Source: Candidatus Magnetobacterium casense
GTDB lineage: Bacteria; Nitrospirota; Thermodesulfovibrionia; Thermodesulfovibrionales; Magnetobacteriaceae
Direction of reading: 5' to 3'
NCBI RefSeq assembly: GCF_000714715.1
Contig: NZ_JMFO01000018.1
Span: 1-64,000 of the forward strand
DNA length: 64,000 nt
Shown here: in pieces, positions 56,438-64,000 of the stretch
Numbering within the stretch: the stretch's first letter is position 1
How the letters are laid out: each line of letters opens with the position of its first letter
Program-made: the position numbers and the translations under genes
The notes under the pieces: model-generated
Databases searched by the model: none
Seen by the model: the letters and a program-made list of their open reading frames with translations, nothing else
What the model was told of the DNA's origin: nothing

Positions 56438-56465
56438 TTAATATAAAGCCGGTACCCATTGTCAA
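56438..56465 (-). promoter_or_regulatory. Sigma-70-type promoter of rplU
   Basis: Minus strand: TTGACA (perfect -35, 56465-56460) and TATTAA (56443-56438) with a 16-bp spacer, about 40 bp upstream of the GTG. An L21-binding leader structure was not detected. Confidence 0.65.
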
Positions 56466-56655
56466 CCTGTTGAATTTTTTAATTTTTCTGGAGTAAAGGA
56501 CCATTCGGACAGGCAACCGTAATCCATATTTACCGCGGACAATATCCAAGATCAGGAAAAAGTAATGTTGGCATCTTTGGTTGATTATTGCTAAAATATA
56601 CATAACGGTGTCAGCAGGCGAACCAACAGAATAAAAAAAAGAGAGGTATGTTATT

Positions 56656-56901
56656 ATGAAAGAAAGTTGTCCTGGTAGTCAGGAGATACGAAACCCTTTT
56701 CCGGAGCACCTGAAATGTGTTTACTGTGGCGGCGATAACGAGATATGGTCTGACGAAACGGAGACCAATTGCGGCAATTGTGGCAAGTTGATCTCCAGGG
56801 AGATGAAGGTGACGTGTCTGAACTGGTGTCCGGCTGCCAAGGAGTGCGTCGGGGTCGAAAAGTATCAACGTCTGATGGGTGCCAAGAAGGTGGACGGATA
56901 G
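56656..56901 (+). CDS. Small zinc-ribbon protein
   Basis: 81 residues with ordered cysteines: CPGS at 5, CVYCGG at 21-24, CGNCGK at about 39-42, and CLNWCPAAKEC further on. The pattern C-P-x-S...P-E-x-x-KC-x-x-CGG...EIWSDE is a small conserved family that likely binds one or two metal ions. No function is known to me. The start has GAGAGG upstream. It is 30 bp before the membrane glycosyltransferase-like gene, possibly co-transcribed. Confidence 0.75.
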   Translation: MKESCPGSQEIRNPFPEHLKCVYCGGDNEIWSDETETNCGNCGKLISREMKVTCLNWCPAAKECVGVEKYQRLMGAKKVDG

Positions 56902-56931
56902 GTTTAACCGTATCTGACCTGCGGTATCACG

Positions 56932-58470
56932 ATGGCAGCGTTTAAACGGTGGTGGTTGGTGGGCGTTGTGTCGGTGGCGATTTTCGTGTTTGCCACGAAG
57001 GTGCCGCCAAACATGGATGAGTACCTGCAGTACCATCAGCTTGGCTGCTACTTCTTCCCCAATGCCACGGAGAACGTCTTTCGTGAAGGATGCTACGGGT
57101 ACTACGACCTGAAGATTTTTGGCAAGTTTCTGCCCCTGCGTTCCTTCATGTACGTGGGATTTACGCCGTCGCTGTTTTACCTGCCCATGTACCTACTCTG
57201 GCCATACTATCTTTCGGCGCGTGTGATGGGAATATTTGCCTTACTGGTGATCACCTTTGTGATTCATCGGTTGGCGAAGTTGCCCTTGTGGTTGAGCGGG
57301 CTTATCGTCTTGTTTAGCTTTCCGGTTGTGTTTCAGAGCATTACGGACAGGGGACCGGTGCTCTATCAGATGGCGCTGATGTTTGTCATGTTGTACCTGT
57401 CATCCCGCCCGCCGAGTTTCGCAAGGGGTGCCCTGGCAGGGCTGATAATGTTTGTATGCATAGAGCAGAAGCCCTTCTTTGTCAACTTCATACCAGCAAC
57501 GCTTATCGTTGCGTTTTTTTTGCTCAAGCCTCTCTTTGACTCCGGCAACAGGGCTGAGAGGTTGAAGATGCTCAAGTCGCTCCTCATCGCCGCGGTTGTT
57601 GCGGCAGTGCCGACCCTTATCCTGATGACGGCAGAGACGAGGTACGGCTGCCGGTACTATAACGACCTGCTCAGGCTCAACAGCGTCTCCCCGCTGGATT
57701 TTAGCAGCCAGTTGTATCACCTTAAGAAGAACCTCATTCCAAGCATGGTGGATTTCGCCCGGTTTGCCAACAGCATCTACGACGTTAGAGACACGGCCAC
57801 CACGTTGACGGTATTACTATGGGTATCGTTTGCTGCGATATTTGTCACGGGTCAGCTCTACGCGGTCCGCGACATCGGCACAAGGCGCAATGCCCTGTTG
57901 GCAGGCAGCTTAGGTGCGTTTGTGCTCTGCCTGTACCTTGTAAATCTCTCACCCCACTCATGGAGGGGGCACCACTATGTCCTGGCGTTTCCTTTTTTGT
58001 TGTTGGCGATTGCCTTGTCGGTTGAGTACATCTACAGATACAGGAGGGCGTTGGCGGTCTCCCTGGTGCTGATCGTTGCCGTGCTCAACGTCGGTATTGC
58101 CGGCAAGGTGTTACAGACCCCGCCACACTGGCACGATGACTGGAGCAAGGTCAGGGTGCTGGATTACCTGCGGCAGGACGACATCGCTGCCAGGTACGTC
58201 TACGTCATCCCCGACTGGGGCATTTACTGTCTCTTTGCGTTGTACGGCAGCAAGCAGCAGATCGTTCTCTACGTTGACCCCCTCGATAACCCCTCAGACA
58301 TCACCAAGATCGCCGAAATCGCACAACGCAGGCACAGGTTACACCTGCTCATTGCCCAACGCTCGACGTTTGACGTCTCAAGGCTGATCAACGCCGCCTA
58401 TCCAACCCTGACACTGCTGCAGTACCCAGGCTACAGCGGTAGTGACGCATGGGTGATCAAAGCAGAATGA
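56932..58470 (+). CDS. Polytopic GT-C-like membrane glycosyltransferase (ArnT/PMT-type), putative
   Basis: 512 residues with about 10-11 hydrophobic helices. Just after the first helix, VPPNMDEYLQYHQLGCYF has the Asp/Glu motif in the first periplasmic loop typical of lipid-phosphosugar-using GT-C enzymes. A periplasmic C-terminal domain (VYVIPDWGIYCLFALYG, LLIAQRSTFDVSRLI) follows the last helix. The substrate is unknown; it might glycosylate lipid or protein in the envelope. Family-level call only. Confidence 0.65.
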   Translation: MAAFKRWWLVGVVSVAIFVFATKVPPNMDEYLQYHQLGCYFFPNATENVFREGCYGYYDLKIFGKFLPLRSFMYVGFTPSLFYLPMYLLWPYYLSARVMGIFALLVITFVIHRLAKLPLWLSGLIVLFSFPVVFQSITDRGPVLYQMALMFVMLYLSSRPPSFARGALAGLIMFVCIEQKPFFVNFIPATLIVAFFLLKPLFDSGNRAERLKMLKSLLIAAVVAAVPTLILMTAETRYGCRYYNDLLRLNSVSPLDFSSQLYHLKKNLIPSMVDFARFANSIYDVRDTATTLTVLLWVSFAAIFVTGQLYAVRDIGTRRNALLAGSLGAFVLCLYLVNLSPHSWRGHHYVLAFPFLLLAIALSVEYIYRYRRALAVSLVLIVAVLNVGIAGKVLQTPPHWHDDWSKVRVLDYLRQDDIAARYVYVIPDWGIYCLFALYGSKQQIVLYVDPLDNPSDITKIAEIAQRRHRLHLLIAQRSTFDVSRLINAAYPTLTLLQYPGYSGSDAWVIKAE

Positions 58471-58653
58471 GATTCGTCCCGACATTATAGTCTACGTTGC
58501 AGACTCCATGTGAAACTTTCTTCATATAAGTTACACTACTGATTTGTAGTAACAATGCAACGTTGTAGCAGAGATAAAATGGCTTTAATCCTGACTTCAG
58601 CCTGTAAAGAGCCTGCCGGATATTTTATTTATTTTTCAGTGGATAAAAATATT

Positions 58654-58682
58654 TTGAAAATTATTTAATTATATGCTATACT
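58654..58682 (+). promoter_or_regulatory. Promoter of ftsH
   Basis: TTGAAA (-35) and TATACT (-10) with a 17-bp spacer. The predicted start of transcription, about 58689, is only ~13 bases before the GTG, so the mRNA leader would be very short. The rest of the 58471-58701 interval shows no gene. Confidence 0.65.
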
Positions 58683-58701
58683 CTCTAATGAGTATACTGT
58701 A

Positions 58702-60519
58702 GTGAACAACACTTACAAAAACATATTTATATGGCTCCTGATTGGTGGGCTTATGATCGTCCTGTTTAACCTGTTGAGCATACAGAAACCGGTACAGGAG
58801 GAGATGATATTTTCAGACTTCATCGAGAGTATCGAACAGGGCAAGGTGGTGGATATCACCATAAAGGAAAACGAAATAAGCGGTAAGCTCAATGATGGCA
58901 AGACCTTTAAGACCTATGCCATCGAGTACCCCGACCTGATAAAAGAGCTGCGCACCAAGGGCGTAAAGATCACCGTAAGACCGCCAACACCCAACCCGTG
59001 GTATGTAAACTTTTTCTTTTCGTGGGGGCCGATAATATTCCTGGCGCTGATCTGGATATTCTTCATGAGACAGATGCAGATTGGGGGCAACAAGGCCATG
59101 TCGTTTGGCAAGTCCAAGGCACGGCTGGTGTCGGACAAGACCAATAAGGTGACGTTCAAGGACGTAGCCGGCGTGGAAGAGGCCAAGGAGGAAGTGCAGG
59201 AGATCATCGACTTCCTGAAGGACCCGCAGAAGTTCACCCGATTGGGGGGCAGGATACCCAAGGGGGTCTTGCTTGTGGGGCCGCCTGGTACGGGCAAGAC
59301 GCTGCTTGCCAGGGCAATCGCAGGGGAAGCCGACGTGCCGTTTTACTCGATCTCCGGTTCGGACTTCGTGGAGATGTTTGTGGGCGTTGGTGCATCGAGG
59401 GTCAGAGACCTCTTTGACCAGGCCAAGAAAAATGCTCCGTGTATAATATTCATAGACGAAATAGACGCCGTTGGCAGGCACCGTGGCGCCGGTCTCGGAG
59501 GTGGACACGACGAACGCGAACAGACCCTCAACCAACTCCTGGTGGAGATGGACGGTTTTGAGGGCAAGGAAGGCCGGATCGTTATTGCGGCCACCAACAG
59601 ACCGGATGTCCTCGACCCTGCCCTGCTAAGACCAGGCCGGTTTGACAGACAGGTCGTGGTTTCCCACCCCGACGTAAAGGGACGTGAGGCCATCCTGAAC
59701 GTTCACACAAAGGCCATCCCCGTGTCGGTGGATGTCAACCTTGCCATTATCGCCCGGGGCACACCGGGTTTCACGGGCGCAGACCTGGCAAATCTCGTCA
59801 ACGAGGCAGCCCTGTTAGCCGCGCGCGTTTCAAAGGAAACCGTTGATATGGATGACTTTGACAAGGCCAAGGATAAGGTGTTGATGGGCGTAGAGCGCAG
59901 GAGCATGATTATCAGCGACGAAGAGAAGAAAAACACGGCCTATCACGAATCCGGTCATGCCCTGGTAGCAAAACTTACGCCGGGTACCGACCCCGTGCAT
60001 AAGGTCACTATAATACCGCGTGGCAGGGCGTTGGGCGTCACACAGCAACTGCCCATTGACGACAGATATACGTACTCCAAGGACTACCTCCTTAAGACCT
60101 TAAAGGTGCTAATGGGCGGCAGGGCGGCAGAGGAAATCGCCCTCAATCACATGACCACCGGGGCTGGCAACGACCTCGAACGGGCCACCGACCTGGCACG
60201 TAAAATGGTCACCGAGTGGGGCATGAGTGATTCCCTTGGCCCGCTGACATTTGGCAAAAAGGAAGAACAGATTTTCTTGGGTCGTGAGATCGCCAAACAC
60301 AAAGACTACAGCGAAAAGGTTGCAGAACAGATCGACGATGAGGTTAAGTCCCTGGTCATTGATGCCTACGCAAGCAGTAAGGCCATCCTGATGGAGAACT
60401 ATAACATCCTGGAGGCCATGGCAAAACGACTGCTCGAAAAGGAGACCATCGATGGCCCGGAAATTGAGAGAATCATCCAGGAAGTAAACCACAACGGCCT
60501 CCAGGCCACGACCACGTAG
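58702..60519 (+). CDS. ftsH: ATP-dependent zinc metalloprotease FtsH
   Basis: 605 residues, GTG start. Two transmembrane helices (about 7-25 and 102-120) flank the periplasmic domain; then the AAA+ module with Walker [19 protein letters not shown] (from residue 193), Walker [37 protein letters not shown]; then the M41 protease with HESGH at about 415-419 and the third zinc ligand region ([19 protein letters not shown]). It degrades unassembled or damaged membrane proteins and regulators at the inner membrane. It is followed 22 bp later by folP. Confidence 0.98.
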   Translation: MNNTYKNIFIWLLIGGLMIVLFNLLSIQKPVQEEMIFSDFIESIEQGKVVDITIKENEISGKLNDGKTFKTYAIEYPDLIKELRTKGVKITVRPPTPNPWYVNFFFSWGPIIFLALIWIFFMRQMQIGGNKAMSFGKSKARLVSDKTNKVTFKDVAGVEEAKEEVQEIIDFLKDPQKFTRLGGRIPKGVLLVGPPGTGKTLLARAIAGEADVPFYSISGSDFVEMFVGVGASRVRDLFDQAKKNAPCIIFIDEIDAVGRHRGAGLGGGHDEREQTLNQLLVEMDGFEGKEGRIVIAATNRPDVLDPALLRPGRFDRQVVVSHPDVKGREAILNVHTKAIPVSVDVNLAIIARGTPGFTGADLANLVNEAALLAARVSKETVDMDDFDKAKDKVLMGVERRSMIISDEEKKNTAYHESGHALVAKLTPGTDPVHKVTIIPRGRALGVTQQLPIDDRYTYSKDYLLKTLKVLMGGRAAEEIALNHMTTGAGNDLERATDLARKMVTEWGMSDSLGPLTFGKKEEQIFLGREIAKHKDYSEKVAEQIDDEVKSLVIDAYASSKAILMENYNILEAMAKRLLEKETIDGPEIERIIQEVNHNGLQATTT

Positions 60520-60541
60520 TCTCCCTTAAGAGCTACCCCCT

Positions 60542-61387
60542 ATGAATCCCCTATTCGACCTCAACCGGGTCTGCGTCATGGGCATACTAAACGTAACGCC
60601 GGACTCTTTTTCCGATGGCGGCAAATTCCTTGATAAGACCAGGGCTGTGCAACGTGCGGTTGATATGGTTGCCGAAGGTGCCGACATCATCGACGTTGGC
60701 GGCATTTCGACCCGTCCTGGTTCCGAGGCCGTTGACGTTGAGGAGGAACTCAGGCGTGTGCTCCCTGTTGTTGAGGCTCTCAGCGGCAAAATAGACGTCC
60801 CCGTATCGGTGGATACGTATAGGGCGGTGGTAGCCGAGGCGGCACTAAGTGCCGGTGCCGGTATCATCAACGACATCAGCGCCATGCAGTTCGACCCGGA
60901 GATGGCCGCAGTGGTTGCCAAAAGCGGTGCAGGGATCGTCCTGATGCACATCAAGGGCACCCCCAAAGACATGCAACTCAACCCCGTCTATGGAGACGTC
61001 GTGGAGGAGGTCTACGCTTACCTCAGGCAAAGGAGCGACGCAGCCCAACAGGCCGGTATAGCGGCATCAAGGATCATCATAGACCCCGGCCTGGGCTTTG
61101 GCAAGACCCTGGAGCACAACCTGAGCCTCATCAACAACCTTGGTCGCTTCAAGGACCTCGGACATCCGATTCTGATAGGGCCGTCACGCAAGGCCTTCGT
61201 GGGACATATCACCAACGTAGCCACCCCCGGGGACAGGCTTATGGGCAGCGCTGCCGCAGTTGCCATTAGTGTGTACAACGGCGCTTCAATCGTCAGGGTG
61301 CATGATGTCCGGGAGATGGTGCAGGTTGTACGGGCAGTTGAGGCCATAAAAGCCCAAGTATGTCCCCCCAATGGTCGGGGTTTTTAA
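60542..61387 (+). CDS. folP: Dihydropteroate synthase
   Basis: 281 residues, TIM barrel. Joins p-aminobenzoate to the pterin diphosphate in folate synthesis. Motifs: VCVMGILNVTPDSFSDGGKF (signature 1), DIIDVGGISTRPGSEAV, VPVSVDTYRAVVAEAAL, INDISAMQFDP, IIIDPGLGFGKTLEHNLSL, PILIGPSRKAFV. The ftsH-folP order is common. The C-terminal residues AQVCPPNGRGF lie where the nuclease module begins, so the tail may have been changed by its insertion. Confidence 0.97.
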   Translation: MNPLFDLNRVCVMGILNVTPDSFSDGGKFLDKTRAVQRAVDMVAEGADIIDVGGISTRPGSEAVDVEEELRRVLPVVEALSGKIDVPVSVDTYRAVVAEAALSAGAGIINDISAMQFDPEMAAVVAKSGAGIVLMHIKGTPKDMQLNPVYGDVVEEVYAYLRQRSDAAQQAGIAASRIIIDPGLGFGKTLEHNLSLINNLGRFKDLGHPILIGPSRKAFVGHITNVATPGDRLMGSAAAVAISVYNGASIVRVHDVREMVQVVRAVEAIKAQVCPPNGRGF

Positions 61388-61980
61388 TTAAGAAATACAC
61401 AGGATTAGATACCTTCGTTGAGGCCAGTGATGGCTCCTTTGACTTTGGACGTATTGATGAGGAGGTGGCAAGGCAGATTAAGCGCCTGGCAGCTCCTATA
61501 CGAATGGAAAGGGGTAATGACAACTACGGTGAAATACACATAGAACAAAGACATGGGCAAGAGATTAGAAAAGTCGGCTATAAGGGCGTCAGAGACTTTG
61601 TTGAGGATGTAATAAAGGATTTTACACAAATACGTGAAAGCGGTAACAGATTAGTTCTTGTAAAAGAAAACGGATTGCCTCATGTATCTGCGATACAATT
61701 GATTCCGACTCCAGATGGCAACTATTATAGCGTGGTAACTGCTTACTTGATAAACTCTAAAGCCCTTACCAAAAAGAAACTGCTCTGGGAAAGAAGTCCG
61801 CGGCCGCCTTCTTCTGGTAAACCAGAGCAACCTACCACCCTTCGCAACATCAGCCCCACTGAGGCTCTGGAGGATGATGCTTCGCGGTTAAGCCAAAGCA
61901 GTTCTTCTACCTCTATTGTAGAACAATCCGATGAGTCTGTCAAGGGCAGGCACGGTAGAGGATTCGATGACCTTCGTTGA
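61360..61980 (+). CDS. PBECR-type (barnase/colicin-E5/RelE-like) nuclease module, stand-alone
   Basis: 206 residues. Core: [91 protein letters not shown] and KKKLLWERS. The same domain is fused to MiaA at 28247. Such domains normally sit at the C-terminus of phage structural proteins and are predicted RNases; His in EQRHG is a candidate catalytic residue. A Ser/Pro-rich tail ends in SIVEQSDESVKG. The only available start (61360) lies inside the folP 3' end, so the original start is probably lost. Confidence 0.65.
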   Translation: MSPQWSGFLIKKYTGLDTFVEASDGSFDFGRIDEEVARQIKRLAAPIRMERGNDNYGEIHIEQRHGQEIRKVGYKGVRDFVEDVIKDFTQIRESGNRLVLVKENGLPHVSAIQLIPTPDGNYYSVVTAYLINSKALTKKKLLWERSPRPPSSGKPEQPTTLRNISPTEALEDDASRLSQSSSSTSIVEQSDESVKGRHGRGFDDLR

Positions 61981-62080
61981 GACCGGTGATGGCTCCTTTG
62001 ACCTTGGACGTATTGATGAGGAAGTGGCAAGGCAGATTAAGCGTCTTGTCGCTCCTATCCGAATCTCAACACCGAGATAA
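61967..62080 (+). pseudogene. Truncated second PBECR-type module in tandem
   Basis: 37 residues, MTFVETGDGSFDLGRIDEEV then ARQIKRLVAPIRISTPR, matching the beginning of the preceding module (DTFVEASDGSFDFGRIDEEV). It starts with ATG overlapping the end of the first module and is cut off before the catalytic region. It shows that units are arranged head-to-tail and have been expanding or contracting. Confidence 0.75.
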
Positions 62081-62098
62081 TCAGCTCCGTATTGCAAG

Positions 62099-63169
62099 CT
62101 AATCAATCCTCGCCGTTACAACCTGGCTAAAGATCGGGCTTGCAACATCCTCAGCGTAGGCCGTGATGCTAACAGCCCGGCTGTTGATCGGGGTTAAGAC
62201 GACCTCTCCCTGTGTGGTGTGATTTGCCACGAACAACGACAATCCTGTATGTGGGCTTTTGTCGCCCTTATTGGTGTGGTGGTTTATGAAGTCGCCAAGT
62301 ACCTCGTCCATGCCACCGGGGAATGGCGTGTAGACAGCAGAACTGACTTCATTGTATACCGCCTGGCAGGTCTTACCGGTAGTCGCTGCATTGCCGGCCT
62401 CTATGCAGCCTGCCTTACCGGAACTGTCCGTCACGATTATATAAGGGTCGCCTGCTGCATATGAATCCAGATAGCCTTGCAGGCCAGAGACAGCGCCCTT
62501 TGCCCCTGATTCTAAGGCTCTAACTTTTGACTTCTCTCCTCCAACCATCTCTAATTGTTTTTGTGTCTTGGCGATCCATATCAACTGATGAATCGATACC
62601 GTTGTTGATATGCCGGTGACAAACATGAGGATAAAGATCGCCACGGAGACAAGCGTCCATCTCAACTGCCATGTTGCTGGTGTCTCGCTGCGAAGGAGCT
62701 TTAATTCCGCATAGAACCACCTCACAAATACATGCAGCCCCACTATTAACAATGCCAGGATCACGATACCTAACACGATCTCCGTTGCGTTAAACCTTAT
62801 ATTTTTAGCGATGTGAAGGACATAGTATATCCACCCCGTTGCAATGAAATAGGGTGTTTGAAATACAAACGCAGGAAATGGTAATAACCCAATAGCATAT
62901 AATAGCCAACAGAAAATAGCCCCAAGAACGATTGTCGTTATAATAGCGTCCCGTATCTTGCGCAAGTTTTTTCTCAACTTCCAGAATACAAACGTGGTAG
63001 CCACAAAAGTAAACGCAAGGATAAACACAAACATAAGCTCGCCCAAGGGTAACGGTGCTGTATTGTCGTAGGCTATAAAAGAGCTTAGCAATATACCTGA
63101 AAGAGCGTTGAGAATAAACAGTAAAATAAAGATAACAAACAAATAATCCTTTCTGTCCAACCATTTCAT
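62099..63169 (-). CDS. Polytopic membrane protein with C-terminal pilin-like head domain
   Basis: 356 residues. About five hydrophobic helices in the first 215 residues (FVIFILLFILNALSGILLSSF; LMFVFILAFTFVATTFVFW; IITTIVLGAIFCWLLYAIGLL; IVLGIVILALLIVGLHVFV; WTLVSVAIFILMFVTGISTTV). Then a soluble domain matching the head of the pilin at 25333: AKGAVSGLQGYLDSY, PYIIVTDSSGKAGCIEAGNA, TCQAVYNE, LGDFINHH, LSLFVANHTTQGEVVLTPI, ITAYAEDVASPIFSQVV. There is no prepilin leader here. The domain probably lies outside the membrane. Function unknown. Confidence 0.75.
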   Translation of the reverse strand: MKWLDRKDYLFVIFILLFILNALSGILLSSFIAYDNTAPLPLGELMFVFILAFTFVATTFVFWKLRKNLRKIRDAIITTIVLGAIFCWLLYAIGLLPFPAFVFQTPYFIATGWIYYVLHIAKNIRFNATEIVLGIVILALLIVGLHVFVRWFYAELKLLRSETPATWQLRWTLVSVAIFILMFVTGISTTVSIHQLIWIAKTQKQLEMVGGEKSKVRALESGAKGAVSGLQGYLDSYAAGDPYIIVTDSSGKAGCIEAGNAATTGKTCQAVYNEVSSAVYTPFPGGMDEVLGDFINHHTNKGDKSPHTGLSLFVANHTTQGEVVLTPINSRAVSITAYAEDVASPIFSQVVTARID

Positions 63170-63185
63170 ATTCGTTCCTCCCGGG

Positions 63186-64000
63186 TTATTTCGATAATGC
63201 CGTTACAAATGTGCTAAAGATCGGCTCGGTAACGTCCTCGGCGTAGGCCGTGACGCTGATGACGGCACGACCGCTCAAAGGCGTTAAGACGATCTCCCCT
63301 TGCGTGGTGTGCGTTGTCACAAACAGTGGTAATCCGGTAAATAGGCTCTTACCCACTTTCTTGTTACAGTAGTTGTTGCAGTAGTTGATAAATGTGCTGA
63401 TTACATCGTCCATGCCATTTGGAAAGGGCGCGTAGGTGGCAGAGGCGACTTTGTGGTATGTCAACAGGCAGGTCTTACCGGTTGCAGATGCGTTAGCGGC
63501 TTCTATGCAGGTAAGATTATCGGTATTGTCTGTTCTTATTCTGTATGGGGTGCCTGTTATGTATGACTGCAAGTAGTTTTGCAGTTCGGAGACAGCCTCC
63601 CTCGCTCTTGAGTCGATCTCCTGTTCTTTAATCCCCTGTCCCCCTACGGTAGTCCCCTGTGCCCTTACAGTTGCGTCAAAGATTGGGGATGCAAGGTCAC
63701 TGGCGTAGGCCTTGATGTTAATAGCCCGGCTGCTTACAGGTGTTAAGACGACCTCCCCCTCCGTGGTGTGTGTTGCCACGAACAACGACAATCCTGTATA
63801 CGGGCTTTTGTCGCCCTTGTAGATGTGGTGGTTTATGAAGTCGCTGATTATTTCACTCATGCCATCTGGGAATGGCGTGTAAGTAGCAGAGACGGTTTGG
63901 TTGTATAGCGCCTGACAGGTCTTATCCGTTACCGTTGCGTTGCCGGCCTCTATGCAGCCTTGCTTACCGGTGTCCTCCGTCACGATTATATATGGCTTGC
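63186..64000 (-). CDS. Protein with two tandem pilin-head domains, 5' end beyond the window
   Basis: Open from the right edge to the stop at 63186; the reading enters as KPYIIVTEDTGKQGCIEAGNA, so the start is outside. Domain 1 ends SRAINIKAYASDLASPIFDATV; a short linker (GTTVGGQGIKEQEIDSRARE) leads to domain 2: AVSELQNYLQSYITGTPYRI, LTCIEAANASATGKTCLL, LFTGLPLFVTTHTTQGEIVL, VTAYAEDVTEPIFSTFV. Both match the domain in the neighbouring gene and the pilin at 25333. It is 16 bp upstream of that gene on the same strand, so both are probably one operon. Confidence 0.75.
   Translation of the reverse strand, partial: KPYIIVTEDTGKQGCIEAGNATVTDKTCQALYNQTVSATYTPFPDGMSEIISDFINHHIYKGDKSPYTGLSLFVATHTTEGEVVLTPVSSRAINIKAYASDLASPIFDATVRAQGTTVGGQGIKEQEIDSRAREAVSELQNYLQSYITGTPYRIRTDNTDNLTCIEAANASATGKTCLLTYHKVASATYAPFPNGMDDVISTFINYCNNYCNKKVGKSLFTGLPLFVTTHTTQGEIVLTPLSGRAVISVTAYAEDVTEPIFSTFVTALSK

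Overview
This 64-kb window is bacterial chromosome, probably from the Nitrospirota and perhaps a magnetotactic Magnetobacterium-like lineage. That assignment is inference from overall gene content (a bacteriohemerythrin chemoreceptor, an H+-pyrophosphatase of the K+-independent sequence type, rplU-rpmA-obgE, an argD-argF-rnj-uppP-ftsK cluster); there is no rRNA gene or marker that proves it.

Layout. 1-480: 3' end of a frameshifted ISAzo13-type transposase. 521-3138: CRISPR array of 40 full 29-bp repeats plus one truncated repeat, read on the minus strand from a leader at 3139-3352. 3353-11512: complete type I-B (Tneap-like) operon, order of transcription cas6-cas8b-cas7-cas5-cas3-cas4-cas1-cas2. 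11559-18283: a second, divergent I-B effector operon without adaptation genes and in decay: cas6 reduced to 44 codons, cas8 cut by a 122-bp MITE and a second frame break, cas3 frameshifted. 18562-25881: tRNA-Ser, small envelope and regulatory genes, a hemerythrin-tailed chemoreceptor, a NYN protein, a PP2C-FHA pair and a type IV pilin-like protein. 25884-29946 (minus): miaA-hfq-surA_N-ftsY-response regulator, with miaA fused in frame to a barnase/colicin-E5-like (PBECR-type) nuclease module. 30033-35790: accessory zone with a MITE, a broken cysteine protease, a 7-bp minisatellite, a Ser-rich EF-hand protein, a glycosyltransferase, tRNA-Arg and tRNA-Pro, and an IS remnant sharing the MITE ends. 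35974-46324: DUF401 protein and peptide-binding protein, deacetylase, NDH-2, response regulator, H+-PPase, and an ABC ATPase plus adaptor. 46362-56397 (minus): housekeeping block. 56656-62080: zinc-ribbon protein, membrane glycosyltransferase-like protein, ftsH, folP and two more PBECR modules. 62099-64000: membrane proteins carrying the same globular domain as the pilin at 25333.

Three dispersed repeat families connect the accessory parts: (1) three identical 122-bp MITEs with 14-bp inverted ends and 4-bp target duplications, apparently derived from the IS remnant at 35216; (2) a modular GC-rich palindromic element in at least seven places, one inside the signal-peptide region of a transporter protein and one running into the 3' end of obgE; (3) PBECR-type nuclease modules in tandem pairs beside miaA and folP. 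The strongest leads are the reversible-looking MITE disruption of cas8, the nuclease-MiaA fusion, and the pilin-head domain reused on polytopic membrane proteins.
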